From Planctomycetota bacterium (lineage in GTDB: Bacteria; Planctomycetota; MHYJ01; WSZJ01), in contig JACPRD010000146.1 in NCBI GenBank assembly GCA_016190145.1, forward strand, positions 1-56,714: DNA of 56,714 nt, written 5' to 3'. This document shows positions 34,210 through 42,606 of the stretch, one piece after another; position 1 is the first letter of the stretch; every line of letters begins with the position of its first letter. The notes under the pieces were generated by a model that had not been told where the DNA came from, searched no databases, and saw only the letters and a list, made by a program, of their open reading frames with translations. Both the position numbers and the translations under genes were made by a program.

Positions 34210-34769
34210 CACACCGCCTCCTCATTCGCCAGCCCCGCCGCCCGCAACCGGCCGCCTACGGCCTTCACCGCCTGACTCAGGTGGTAGTTCACACTCGTCT
34301 CCGTCAGGCCGAGGCGCGCGCCGATTTCGCGGTACGTGAGCCCCTGCCACATCTTCAGCCGCAGGACCGCGCGCTGCGGATCGGGGAGCCGGTCGACGGC
34401 CTCGCGCACCCGCGCCAGCCGCTCCGCGAGCAGCACCGGCGTCTCCGGCCCCGCCGCATCCGCGACCGCCGCTTCCCGAGCCACCGCCGCCTCCCGCCGC
34501 TCCATCCGCCGCTCCTTGCGCACCATGTCCCAGCACACGTTGCGCGTCACGTGGAGGAGCCACGGAAAGAGCGCCTCCACCTGCCGCAACCGTTCGCCCT
34601 CGCGCAGCAGCCGCAGGAACGTTTCCTGCACGGCGTCCTGCGCCAGGGCCCCGTCGCCGAGCAGCGCGCGGGCCGACCGGAGCAGGGGAGCCTCGTACGT
34701 GGCGACCAACGCGGCCGCCGCGAGGCGGTCGCCGGCGATCAGCCGTTCCACGATTTCCCTGGCGGTCAT
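34209..34769 (-). CDS. ECF-type RNA polymerase sigma factor
   Basis: 186 residues. Region 2 (AQDAVQETFLRLLREG to WLLHVTRNVCWDMVRKERR) and region 4 (LPDPQRAVLRLKMWQGLTYREIGARLGLTETSVNYHLSQAVK) are clear, with a linker rich in Ala and Glu. It directs RNA polymerase to a special promoter set. It lies just upstream of, and overlaps by 4 bases, the vWA protein that has an anti-sigma-like N-terminus; autoregulation of the pair is likely. The 148-base gap upstream contains the ECF pair's promoter region, but I could not define elements. Confidence 0.92.
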   Translation of the reverse strand: MTAREIVERLIAGDRLAAAALVATYEAPLLRSARALLGDGALAQDAVQETFLRLLREGERLRQVEALFPWLLHVTRNVCWDMVRKERRMERREAAVAREAAVADAAGPETPVLLAERLARVREAVDRLPDPQRAVLRLKMWQGLTYREIGARLGLTETSVNYHLSQAVKAVGGRLRAAGLANEEAV

Positions 34770-34881
34770 TCAGCGTCCTTGTCGGCGTTCGGGGAAAGGG
34801 ACGTCGCCGGCAGGCGCGGCCGCAGGGGAATTTCGGGAATCCATCCGGGGGAGTGTCTCATCCGGGAATCCCGGAACCCGC

Positions 34882-34917
34882 TATAATCCCCCCTTCTCAA
34901 TTCACCAGGGGGAACCC
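34882..34917 (+). promoter_or_regulatory. -10-like element and ribosome binding site of the lipoprotein gene
   Basis: A perfect TATAAT stands at 34882-34887, 30 bases before the ATG, and AGGGGGA at about 34907-34913 can serve as Shine-Dalgarno. No clear -35 hexamer is visible at the right distance. Confidence 0.45.
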
Positions 34918-35427
34918 ATGCGCGCCCGCCTTCTCCTCGCTCTCGCCGTCCTGGTCCCGACCGTCGCCGTCGGCTGCGGCCCCATCAGCTACGCCCAGTC
35001 CCCGCAGCGGATCGAAGGCCGCTCGGTCTACGTCGAGATGCCCACGATCGCCGTCCCCGACCAGCGCATCGACGCCTCGAAGACCTGCCAGGAAATCCAC
35101 GACCTCGCCATCGACTACCTCAAGCGCTACGGGTTCGAGCCCGCCTCCGATCCCTCGATGGCCTCCCTCACCCTCCGCGCCGAAATCTCCAACTTTCATC
35201 TCGGATCCACCGCCGCCCGCGTCTGGGTCGGCGCCGGCCAGTCGTGGCACGAAACCACCATGGTCATCCGGCCGCGCGGCCTGCCTGAAAACACCGGATA
35301 CCGCCGCGCGGAGGTCGCCGCCGGGGCGTACAGCAACTTCAAGGGCGACGAAGCCCACCGCATCGCCGTCTGCCACGAAATCGCCAAGATGCACGTCTGG
35401 GTGGCGGACAAGTACTGCGGGCGGTAA
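34918..35427 (+). CDS. Secreted lipoprotein of unknown function
   Basis: 169 residues. A lipoprotein signal (MRARLLLALAVLVPTVAVGC) puts the lipid-modified cysteine at residue 20. The mature part has an alpha/beta pattern with YVEMPTIAVPDQRIDASKTC and four further cysteines, two of them near the C-terminus (AVCHEIAKMH, KYCGR), which may form disulfides. I do not recognise the family with certainty; it is loosely like small LptE/DUF4136-type lipoproteins. It precedes another small lipoprotein gene with its own promoter. Confidence 0.78.
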   Translation: MRARLLLALAVLVPTVAVGCGPISYAQSPQRIEGRSVYVEMPTIAVPDQRIDASKTCQEIHDLAIDYLKRYGFEPASDPSMASLTLRAEISNFHLGSTAARVWVGAGQSWHETTMVIRPRGLPENTGYRRAEVAAGAYSNFKGDEAHRIAVCHEIAKMHVWVADKYCGR

Positions 35428-35446
35428 ATCCTGCCTGCGTTAAGTA

Positions 35447-35476
35447 TTGACAGCCGCTCATCTAGTGAGATATTAG
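35447..35476 (+). promoter_or_regulatory. Sigma-70-type promoter of the TRL-like lipoprotein gene
   Basis: A perfect TTGACA (35447-35452) is followed after 17-18 bases by ATATTAG, the likely -10. The gene's Shine-Dalgarno AAAGGAGGGG lies at about 35526-35535. Confidence 0.7.
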
Positions 35477-35536
35477 CCGCCGTTAACGGTGGGTAAAAAC
35501 GTGTTCTTTCGTCGGTAAACTCGAAAAGGAGGGGAA

Positions 35537-35869
35537 ATGAAGAAGCTTGCTCTGCTCGCGTGCCTGATCGCCCTGCCTGTCCTCGCCGGCTGCAGCTACG
35601 GCATCACCCCGATCCCGGACGGCGGACTCTTCAGCAGCGTGAAGTATCCGTCGTACTATCCCGGCCTGACGAACGACGGGGCCCGCGGCAGCAAGGAAGG
35701 CACCTCGGCGGCGACGGGCTTCCTGGCCCTCATCGCGACGGGCGACTGCAGCGTCGAGAAGGCCTGCGAGAGCGTCGGCATCACCAAGATCAAGACCTGC
35801 TCGCACAAGACGACCAAGATCCTGGGCGGCGTCTACTGGAAGCACGAGACCATCGTCACGGGCGACTAG
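35537..35869 (+). CDS. TRL-like family lipoprotein
   Basis: 110 residues. Lipoprotein signal MKKLALLACLIALPVLAGC, lipid-modified Cys19. The mature protein matches the TRL-like pattern: LTNDGARGSKEGTSAATGFLALIATGDCSVEKAC followed by ITKIKTCSHKTTKILGGVYW. These small lipoproteins are widespread but of unknown function. It is a single-gene unit with its own strong promoter and a textbook terminator, suggesting high and independent expression. Confidence 0.85.
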   Translation: MKKLALLACLIALPVLAGCSYGITPIPDGGLFSSVKYPSYYPGLTNDGARGSKEGTSAATGFLALIATGDCSVEKACESVGITKIKTCSHKTTKILGGVYWKHETIVTGD

Positions 35870-35889
35870 TAGGTTTCGGGCAAGAGTGA

Positions 35890-35925
35890 AAAGCGGGGAA
35901 GCGTGAGCTTCTCCGCTTTCTTTTT
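35890..35925 (+). terminator. Intrinsic terminator of the TRL-like gene
   Basis: A 13-bp stem (35890-35902 with 35907-35919, one G-T pair), a GTGA tetraloop, and CTTTTT at 35920-35925. Confidence 0.93.
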
Positions 35926-35937
35926 AGGCGGGATCGT

Positions 35938-36096
35938 GACCAGTTGCCAGTGGCCAGTTACCAGTTACCAGTGACCAGTGACCAGTGACCAGTGGGCAGA
36001 CAGTGGGAACCTCCGTGGAGAGGGCAGGCGACTTTGCCGCAGGGCTTTCGGAATTCCTGTTCCTGGCCACTGGTCACTGGCCACTGACCACTGGCC
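35938..36096. repeat. CCAGTGG-type heptamer repeat hairpin
   Basis: Arm one (35938-35996) is about eight CCAGTGA/CCAGTTA/CCAGTGG units. Sixty-six unrelated bases follow. Arm two (36063-36096) is the reverse complement and ends exactly at the stop codon of the pseudouridine synthase gene (36097). Same family as 4231-4390. It lies between two convergent genes. Confidence 0.88.
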
Positions 36097-36825
36097 CTAC
36101 CTTTTCCGCTGTCCGATCGCCCTCAGAGACCGGATCTCGGCGGCCGTGAGCGGACGGCACTGGCCGCTCGGGAGGTCTCCGAGCTCGACCGGCCCCACCC
36201 GCGTCCTCCGCAGCTTCACCACCTCGTGCCCGATCGCCAGCCCCATCCGCCGCACCTGCCGGTTCTTGCCCTCGCGGATCGTCAGCTCGAGCCGGGTCGA
36301 GCCGGCGTTCGAGCTCAGGATGCGGCACTGGGCGGGAAGGGTCTCCGTGCCGACATCGAGCGTGACTCCCTGCTTCAGCCGCTCGAGCTCCGCAGGGGTG
36401 ACCTGCCCCTTCACCTTGAACTCGTATGTCTTGGGCACGCCGATGTCGGGGTTCGTGAGGGTGTCGCCGACGAGGGTGTCGTTGGTGAAGAGGAGGAGGC
36501 CCGCGGTGGGGCCATCCAGGCGGCCGACGGGGAAGACCCGGGCGCCGAGCTTTTTCGGGAGCAGGCCGTAGACCGTCGGCCGGTTTTCGGGGTCGCGGGC
36601 GGTCGTGAGCACCCCCGCGGGCTTGTGCATCGCGAGGTAGACCTTCTCCGCACCCGTCACGGGCCGCCCGTCGACTTCCACGCGGTCCCGCAATTCGTCC
36701 GTCGGCTGCTCCGGATCGCGCGCGGGCCGGCCGTTCACCGCGACGCGCCCGGCGGCGATCATGTCCGCCGCTTCCGTGCGCGAGGCGACGCCGAGCTTCG
36801 AGAGGATGCGGGAGAGCGCGTGCAT
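36097..36825 (-). CDS. RsuA/RluB/RluF-family rRNA pseudouridine synthase
   Basis: 242 residues from ATG at 36825, where the S4 RNA-binding domain begins (ALSRILSKLGVASRTEAADMI). The catalytic domain has VGRLDGPTAGLLLFTND with Asp104 as nucleophile, and IREGKNRQVRRMGLAIGHEVVKL near the end. It isomerises a uridine in ribosomal RNA, but which one cannot be decided between the RsuA, RluB and RluF types. It follows the HEAT-repeat gene after 7 bases. Confidence 0.92.
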   Translation of the reverse strand: MHALSRILSKLGVASRTEAADMIAAGRVAVNGRPARDPEQPTDELRDRVEVDGRPVTGAEKVYLAMHKPAGVLTTARDPENRPTVYGLLPKKLGARVFPVGRLDGPTAGLLLFTNDTLVGDTLTNPDIGVPKTYEFKVKGQVTPAELERLKQGVTLDVGTETLPAQCRILSSNAGSTRLELTIREGKNRQVRRMGLAIGHEVVKLRRTRVGPVELGDLPSGQCRPLTAAEIRSLRAIGQRKR

Positions 36826-36832
36826 GGGTGGG

Positions 36833-39241
36833 TTATTTCGTTGTGAAGCGGGCTTGGAAGCGGAGGAGGGCGAGGGCATGGCGGGTGGAGAGGCCCGGGG
36901 CGAGGCTGTCGAGGAGTGGAAGGTCGGAGGCGTCTCCGAACTTCAGGAGGAAATCCAGCGTCGTGCTGCCCGGGTCACGGTCGAGGGCGAGGGGTTTCGA
37001 GAGCCGGTCGCGCGCGATCAGGAGCGCGGCGCCGGCGTCATGGGAGTGCAGTTTCCAGAGGGCGCTGGTCCAGTTTTCCCGCACGATCCGTTCCGAGATG
37101 GCGGCGACGAGGACCGCGTCGAGAGGCGCTTCGGCCGTGAGGACGGCTCCGGCCGCTTCCTGAGATCCGGTTTCGAGAACCTCCAGGGCGAGCACGGACG
37201 CCGCTTTCGGCCGCCTGCGAAGGAGGCCCGTCCAGAAACGGGGACCGATCTCGTACTGGATGAAGGAGGAGGACGCGTTCTCTCCGAGCCAGTCGCGGGT
37301 GCGCCTCAGCACCTCGTCGTGTCCTTCGAAGCGTGCGCGCACCATGCCCTCGACGAATGAGCTGACGTTTTCGACTTCCTCGTAGGTCGAGAGCCGGGGA
37401 GGCTTGGGGTAGAGCGTCCAGGGAGCCAGTGTGAGGAACTTTTCGCGCGCTGCCCCGGTCCCGCATTCCGCCAGCGCGGCGACCGTGGCCGCGTACAGGG
37501 GATTCCGGCCCCAGCCGATGCGCTCCTTTCCGGTCTCTTCGTGGAGCCGCAGGATCGCGGCTTCGGCGTCCGTTCCACCGAGCGTTCCCAGGCCACGGAT
37601 GGCGGCGAGGCGGATGGGCGGATGCAGGGACTCTGTCCAGCGGAGGAGGAGGCCGAGATCCTCGGGATTCGGGGCGAGGGCGATCGCTGCGGTCGCCAGG
37701 GCTCGGCGCGGCTCATTCCATTCCTCATCCTCCGGCGCCGGGACTTCCGGGCCGTACGGAAGCGAAACCAGCACCGCGCGGCCGCGGTCGCGGAGCGGCG
37801 CGGCGTCGAGGCCTTCGGCAAGAGTCTGAAACCGGCGGATCCGCTCGGTCGCACTCTCGACGGAGCCGGGATTGCTGACCGTCATGGAGGAGCCGCGGAA
37901 CTCCTCGCCCTCCCAGGCGGGCTCCGCTTCGCCCCCCGCGGTGACGCGGTCGTCGGGGCGGGGGCCGTCCGGAATCGCAGGCGTCTCGCCGGCCAGGACG
38001 GCGTGGGCGACGAGCGCGCGGGTCGCCGCGTCGAGGCGCCGCGCCGCGACTTCGCCTTCGCGGCAGAGGTAGTAGTCCCAGGAGAGGAGGGCGGCCACGA
38101 CGGCGTTCCGGGGCACGGGAATCCCGCCGGCGCGCATCGCCGCTATCGCCGCGTGGGCGACGAAGGGTTCCGCGTCGAGCGCCGCCTCCGCGAGCCGTTC
38201 GCGGGCCCCCGCGTCCGGAGTTTCGGCGAGCGCCTGGATGGCCCACACGCGCAGGACCAGGTCGTCGCTCCGGCTCATTTCGACGAGGGATTTCGCGGCG
38301 GTCGCGTCCCCCGAACGCGCCAGGAACTCAGCGCACTGCCCGCGCACATACGGGGATTCCCAGTCCTTCGCCAGGCAGGCCCCGATTTCGGCGGGGAAGT
38401 GGTCCCCGATGTACCGCGCGGCGGCGAGCTGCAGGCGGACGTGCCCACCGAGCATCGCCCGCAGGCTCTGGAGGGGCACCTCGTCACCGCGCGCCTCCAG
38501 GTGGCGCAGCGCCTTTACGCCCACGAACATGCGCATGACGGGACTGGACTCCCGGATCTCCGTGATGTTGGAAATCTGGATGCAGTCGGGCCTGAGGACG
38601 ACCCAGAGCGGATGGACGACGCTGAACTTGTAAGGGACGGCCTTCGGCAGCCGGTCCCAGCGCTGGAACACGATCGGGTATTCGCGGAGGATGGCCTCGC
38701 GAGTGTCCGTGAGAACGGACAGGAGCGCCTCGGTCGCCTTCTCGCCTGGAATTGCGGCGATCGCGTCGACGACGGTGAACGGGGCCGTCTCGGGACCGGG
38801 CGCGAGCGACTCCACGAGGAAGTCGAGCCCGGCGGGATCGCGCCTGGACCGGATGACGTGGGCGACAAGGGCGCGCGCCCCGCTTCCCCGCGCGCGGGCC
38901 TTCCCGATCAGCGCGGCCAGATCGTCATGGCGCTGCGTCAGCGCCGAAATCGCCATCGAGTGGCTGCTCCATTCGCCGTGATGTCCGGACACCGCTTCGG
39001 GGGCGTCGGCCGCGTCGAGATAACAGTCGGCGACGCGAGGATCGTCTTCCTCCCGCAGGCGGAGGAGCGCGGTCACGAATTCCGATTCCGGGTTCCCCCT
39101 CTCGCGGCCTTCCTTCGCCCCTTTCCAGTTCGCAAGAGCTTCCCGGAACCGGACGATCCTGTCGGGCAACCGGGGCTCCTCGGCGCGGCCGAGGGCCGCC
39201 GCAAGGCTCAGGAGAACCAGAGTGGCAGGGAATCGGTTCAT
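36833..39241 (-). CDS. Secreted HEAT-repeat protein of unknown function
   Basis: 802 residues. A signal peptide of about 19 residues (MNRFPATLVLLSLAAALGRA) is followed by helical repeats of HEAT type through most of the length, for example VAHAAIAAMRAGGIPVPR and IRLAAIRGLGTLGGTDAEA. No catalytic motif is visible. HEAT solenoids usually bind proteins. It should act in the periplasm or outside. It overlaps the MocA-like gene by 4 bases, and precedes the pseudouridine synthase by 7. Confidence 0.75.
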   Translation of the reverse strand: MNRFPATLVLLSLAAALGRAEEPRLPDRIVRFREALANWKGAKEGRERGNPESEFVTALLRLREEDDPRVADCYLDAADAPEAVSGHHGEWSSHSMAISALTQRHDDLAALIGKARARGSGARALVAHVIRSRRDPAGLDFLVESLAPGPETAPFTVVDAIAAIPGEKATEALLSVLTDTREAILREYPIVFQRWDRLPKAVPYKFSVVHPLWVVLRPDCIQISNITEIRESSPVMRMFVGVKALRHLEARGDEVPLQSLRAMLGGHVRLQLAAARYIGDHFPAEIGACLAKDWESPYVRGQCAEFLARSGDATAAKSLVEMSRSDDLVLRVWAIQALAETPDAGARERLAEAALDAEPFVAHAAIAAMRAGGIPVPRNAVVAALLSWDYYLCREGEVAARRLDAATRALVAHAVLAGETPAIPDGPRPDDRVTAGGEAEPAWEGEEFRGSSMTVSNPGSVESATERIRRFQTLAEGLDAAPLRDRGRAVLVSLPYGPEVPAPEDEEWNEPRRALATAAIALAPNPEDLGLLLRWTESLHPPIRLAAIRGLGTLGGTDAEAAILRLHEETGKERIGWGRNPLYAATVAALAECGTGAAREKFLTLAPWTLYPKPPRLSTYEEVENVSSFVEGMVRARFEGHDEVLRRTRDWLGENASSSFIQYEIGPRFWTGLLRRRPKAASVLALEVLETGSQEAAGAVLTAEAPLDAVLVAAISERIVRENWTSALWKLHSHDAGAALLIARDRLSKPLALDRDPGSTTLDFLLKFGDASDLPLLDSLAPGLSTRHALALLRFQARFTTK

Positions 39242-39852
39242 GAATGGAGCCCTCCAAGGGACTTTCGCGCGGCGTCGAGATCCTCCGGCGTGTCGAGGTC
39301 GCGCACGACTTCCTCTCCCGCCTCGATTTCCTCGACGGCTTCCGGGTGGCGCTCGAGGATCGCCCGCGGCGGCTCGGAGTCGCGCAGCGCGAGGATTTCG
39401 GCCGCGTAGCTGCGGTCGAACAGCACCGGGTGGCCGCGGCGGCCGGCTTTCGGGACGACGATCGGATTCCGGCGGTTCTGGCGGAGAATCCAGAAGCGCA
39501 GGCCCAGCTCGCGCGCGGTCGCCGCGGGGACGAGGGGGACGTCGACGGGCCAGACGAGGAAGCCCTCCGCGAAGTCCGGAATCGCGCGGACGCCGCACTG
39601 GACGCTCGTGGTCATGCCGCGCTCCCAGTCCGCGTTCACGACGGTCCGGGCACGTTTCAGGTCGCAGCCCGCGGTGATTTCTTCCGAGGCCGCGCCGAGG
39701 ACCACGACCGCTTCCGCAAATCCCGCCAGCGCGCACGTATCGAGGATGCGGTCGAGGGCCAAGCGTCCGCCGAGATCCAGGAGGGCCTTGGGCCGGCCCA
39801 TGCGCGAGGATGCGCCGGCGGAGAGGACGACGGGGGAGAGGTAATGGTTCAT
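39238..39852 (-). CDS. MocA/MobA-like nucleotidyltransferase
   Basis: 204 residues. The N-terminal LSAGASSRMGRPKALLDL binds nucleotide, and WPVDVPLVPA carries the metal-binding aspartate of the family. Relatives transfer CMP or GMP to molybdopterin (MocA, MobA) or activate sugar alcohols. No molybdenum-cofactor gene is nearby, so the substrate is open. It begins the minus-strand unit with the HEAT protein and pseudouridine synthase. Confidence 0.85.
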   Translation of the reverse strand: MNHYLSPVVLSAGASSRMGRPKALLDLGGRLALDRILDTCALAGFAEAVVVLGAASEEITAGCDLKRARTVVNADWERGMTTSVQCGVRAIPDFAEGFLVWPVDVPLVPAATARELGLRFWILRQNRRNPIVVPKAGRRGHPVLFDRSYAAEILALRDSEPPRAILERHPEAVEEIEAGEEVVRDLDTPEDLDAARKSLGGLHS

Positions 39853-39899
39853 GGGGGGGAGAGGTGGATTATAGGACGGGGGTTAAGGGCGAAGGGCAA

Positions 39900-40010
39900 T
39901 GATGAATTTTGAATTTTGAATGTTGAATTGTTCCGCGCACAGGCACTCGGAGAATCGTGCGCCTGGTACGCTCACAAATTCAAAATTCAAAATTCATAAT
40001 TCAAAATTGC
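39900..40010. repeat. AATTTTG/AATTCAA-type heptamer repeat hairpin
   Basis: Arm one (39900-39932) is TGAATTT-type units; arm two (39975-40010) is five AATTCAA/AATTCAT units in reverse complement. The 42-base spacer is G+C-rich and unlike that of the sister element at 23821-23915. Arm two ends 9 bases past the stop at 40020. Confidence 0.87.
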
Positions 40011-40019
40011 CTTTCGCCC

Positions 40020-41264
40020 TCACCTCCCGCAAGGGAACTCCATCTCCCACCCGAACGTCCTCGACCTGTCCATCCTCCGCAACGAACTTTCGAGCAGCGT
40101 CTTCACCGACCTCTCCGGCTTCCCCTTCCACGCCACCTTCCCGTTGATCCGGATCGCCGCCTCCCCGTCGAAATCCAGCATCGCCGGAGACAGCGACACC
40201 CGCAGCCGCGCCACTTCCTTGGTGTGCAGCACCACCGCGTTCCCCTCGATCTCCGCCTGCACGTGAAGCGGCCGGATCGGCAGCGCGCGCAGAATGTCGC
40301 CCGTCGGCGTGTCGATCAGCAGGTCCTTGCAGGTCACCGTGTCCTCGAGCGCCTCCACCCAGTAATGGCGCTTCCCCATGTCCCCGCCGCCCCACCAGTC
40401 GAGCTTCGCCGGGTAGCGCGCGCGCCGGAGCTCGCTGGCCCAGCCCAGGTGCTGCTCCGCGCGGTCGTCAAACTCCTCGTGCCCCCGGTTTTCGACGACC
40501 TCGAGCACGGTGGTCAGCCCGAACCTCTTGCAGACGGCCTGGCCCTTGACCGCCATCTTCGCAATGTCCTCGTCGTCCGCCCCGACGAGCGCGTTCACGG
40601 GCAGGTGGTGCAGGTTCTGAAGATAGACCTCGCTCATCGCGACGAGGATCCGGCCGGGGGAGCCGGAGCGGGGGAGAAGGGCCGCCCACGCGTCGGTGCG
40701 CATCGCGCCCGCGACCCAGGCCGCGTGACCTCCGACCGAAACCCCGGTTGCGTAGACCCGGTCGATGTCGAGATTGACGCGCCGGCACGCCTCCCAGAGT
40801 TGCTCGACGACGCGGTCGGTCGTGCGCGGGTCCACCCACCCTTTCACCTTCCACGGGTACATCGTCGCGAATCCGCGCGACGTGGCCTCGGTCTCGTACC
40901 CGTCCGACAGCCCGTTGAGGCCGACCAGGACCGGGACGGCGCGCGCGGGGTCGTACTTTTCCGGAAGCGTCACGTTGCCGACGATGCGCGCTTCGACTTT
41001 CTCGTAGCGGCGGCCGTGGCGGACGACGGCCTCGACGACGGCGAAGGAGTAGCCGGACGTTTCGATCTCCTTGAGCCGCGCGGCGCGGCGCTCGGCCAGT
41101 TCCGTGTCGAAGTACTCGTTGACCGCGTCCTCCAGCGTGCGGAACTTCTCCGCGTCGGCGTAGTCCTCGGCGTCGAGCTCGGGGTAGCGCGAGCCCGGGT
41201 CCTGCGCCGCGGCCGGCCACGCAGCGGCGAGGAAGAGCCCGGCGGCGGCAACCCGGAGGATCAT
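40020..41264 (-). CDS. Secreted alpha/beta-hydrolase (esterase-like)
   Basis: 414 residues with a signal peptide (MILRVAAAGLFLAAAWPAAA). The hydrolase core shows VPVLVGLNGLSDGY, the nucleophile elbow GVSVGGHAA, a likely acid in VGADDED and the histidine in ENRGHEEF. A C-terminal beta-rich part (about residues 330-414) may bind substrate. It resembles polyhydroxyalkanoate-depolymerase/feruloyl-esterase-type enzymes but the substrate is unknown. It overlaps the methyltransferase before it by 4 bases and is the last gene of the operon headed by the TlpA-like selenoprotein. Confidence 0.8.
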   Translation of the reverse strand: MILRVAAAGLFLAAAWPAAAQDPGSRYPELDAEDYADAEKFRTLEDAVNEYFDTELAERRAARLKEIETSGYSFAVVEAVVRHGRRYEKVEARIVGNVTLPEKYDPARAVPVLVGLNGLSDGYETEATSRGFATMYPWKVKGWVDPRTTDRVVEQLWEACRRVNLDIDRVYATGVSVGGHAAWVAGAMRTDAWAALLPRSGSPGRILVAMSEVYLQNLHHLPVNALVGADDEDIAKMAVKGQAVCKRFGLTTVLEVVENRGHEEFDDRAEQHLGWASELRRARYPAKLDWWGGGDMGKRHYWVEALEDTVTCKDLLIDTPTGDILRALPIRPLHVQAEIEGNAVVLHTKEVARLRVSLSPAMLDFDGEAAIRINGKVAWKGKPERSVKTLLESSLRRMDRSRTFGWEMEFPCGR

Positions 41265-41911
41265 CGCCGCGCCTCGACGAGAAGCTTCATGTCCGCCTTC
41301 CCTTCCTCGTAATACGCCCCCGCGTCCCCCCGCCGGACGTCGGAGAAACCCGCTTCCTCCAGAAGCGCCTTCAATCTCCCGAACCATAGCACGTTCTTGT
41401 GCGTGTCCGCCCACCGGCGGTCGCCGTAGTCCTCCTGGTTCCCGCAGACGCTTTTCAGCCAGCGTCCCGGCGAGATGCGCGCCTTGCCGCCGCAGCGCGG
41501 GCACGCGGGATCCGCCTTCCATTTCTTCACGCATTCGCACTGCAGCCCGAACCATGCCGAGAGCATTTCCGCGTCGGGGCATCCGCTGACCCACCGTCCC
41601 CCCGGACGCAGCACGCGGGCGCACTCGCGGAGCATCGCGGGGAGCTCGGGGTGGGGGATGTGCTCGATGAATTCGAGGCTGAAGACTTCCTCGAACGCGC
41701 CGTCGCCGAACGGAAACCCGCGCGAGAGGTCCGCGAGCAGGGTCACTCCGGGCCCGCGGCGCACGTCGGCGACGACGACGCCCCGGCGGGCGGCGCGCAC
41801 GCGCTCCGCGTCCTCGCCGGCGCCGCCGAGGAGCAGCGTGCGCGCGGCGGCCGAGGCGGGGTAGGCCGGCTTCGAGTCCCCGGCGCCGAACAGTTTTCCG
41901 AGCAGGCTCAT
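41261..41911 (-). CDS. SAM-dependent methyltransferase with zinc-finger-like insert
   Basis: 216 residues. Methyltransf_11-type signs are FEEVFSLEFIEHIPHPEL and LRPGGRWVSGCPD; the glycine-rich SAM motif is not well preserved. A CxC...CPRCGG set (around residues 124-142) could hold a metal, unusual for such a short enzyme. Relatives often act on sugars or glycolipids in cell-surface synthesis. It overlaps by 4 bases with both neighbours. Confidence 0.8.
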   Translation of the reverse strand: MSLLGKLFGAGDSKPAYPASAAARTLLLGGAGEDAERVRAARRGVVVADVRRGPGVTLLADLSRGFPFGDGAFEEVFSLEFIEHIPHPELPAMLRECARVLRPGGRWVSGCPDAEMLSAWFGLQCECVKKWKADPACPRCGGKARISPGRWLKSVCGNQEDYGDRRWADTHKNVLWFGRLKALLEEAGFSDVRRGDAGAYYEEGKADMKLLVEARR

Positions 41912-42606
41912 GCCGGCCCCTCCGCGACCGCGGCGACGAGCGCTTCCATCGCGAACTTCTCCCGCAGCGCCGCCGGCATCGCCTTCATCGCCGCAAGCGA
42001 CCATCCCTCGGGCCAGCCCCAGCGGGAGTAGCGGATCCACTCCTTCTCGATCCGGAATCCGCCGCCCCGCACCGCCGCGCGGAAGCTGCGCACCGAAAAC
42101 GTCGCGCGGTGCGTGGGGTCGCCCGTGTAGTCCGGTCCTTCGACGCCCCGCCGTTTCTTGCGCCGCCCCGCGGACCACGACCGCGTGATCGGAACATGGA
42201 GCACGAGCCGACCCCCCGGCGCCAGCCAGCCGCGGGCCCGCCCCAGGAAGGATCCCTGCTCGCCCGCGTCGAAATGCTCGAAGACCGCCATCGCGAGGAC
42301 CACGTCGAACCTCGCCCGGGTCCGGAACGCGAGCGCGTCCGCCTCCACGAATTCAACGTTTGCGGGCGCGCCCGCCGCCCGCGCCTGCGCGAGCGCGTGC
42401 GCCGACACGTCCATCGCCGTCACGTGCGCCACGCCGGCCGCCACCGGCCGCGTGATCGTCCCCAGCCCGCACCCCACCTCCAGCACCCGCGTCCCCGGGC
42501 CGAGCTCCACCACCCGCCGCAGTTTCGCCAGCGTCCGCGGCACGTGCTCCTCGTTCCCGCGCGACATCCGCCGCGCGGCGTAGTACTCGGGGCCGTAGGA
42601 CGTCAC
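41908..42606 (-). CDS. SAM-dependent methyltransferase
   Basis: 232 residues. The SAM motif VLEVGCGLGTITRPVA (around 41-56), AMDVSAHALAQARAAG, and LAMAVFEHFDAGEQG / LAPGGRLVLHVP are standard for Methyltransf_11/25 enzymes. Its ATG overlaps the stop of the TlpA-like selenoprotein (ATGA), so its translation probably depends on ribosomes that have passed the selenocysteine codon. Substrate unknown. Confidence 0.87.
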   Translation of the reverse strand: MTSYGPEYYAARRMSRGNEEHVPRTLAKLRRVVELGPGTRVLEVGCGLGTITRPVAAGVAHVTAMDVSAHALAQARAAGAPANVEFVEADALAFRTRARFDVVLAMAVFEHFDAGEQGSFLGRARGWLAPGGRLVLHVPITRSWSAGRRKKRRGVEGPDYTGDPTHRATFSVRSFRAAVRGGGFRIEKEWIRYSRWGWPEGWSLAAMKAMPAALREKFAMEALVAAVAEGPA

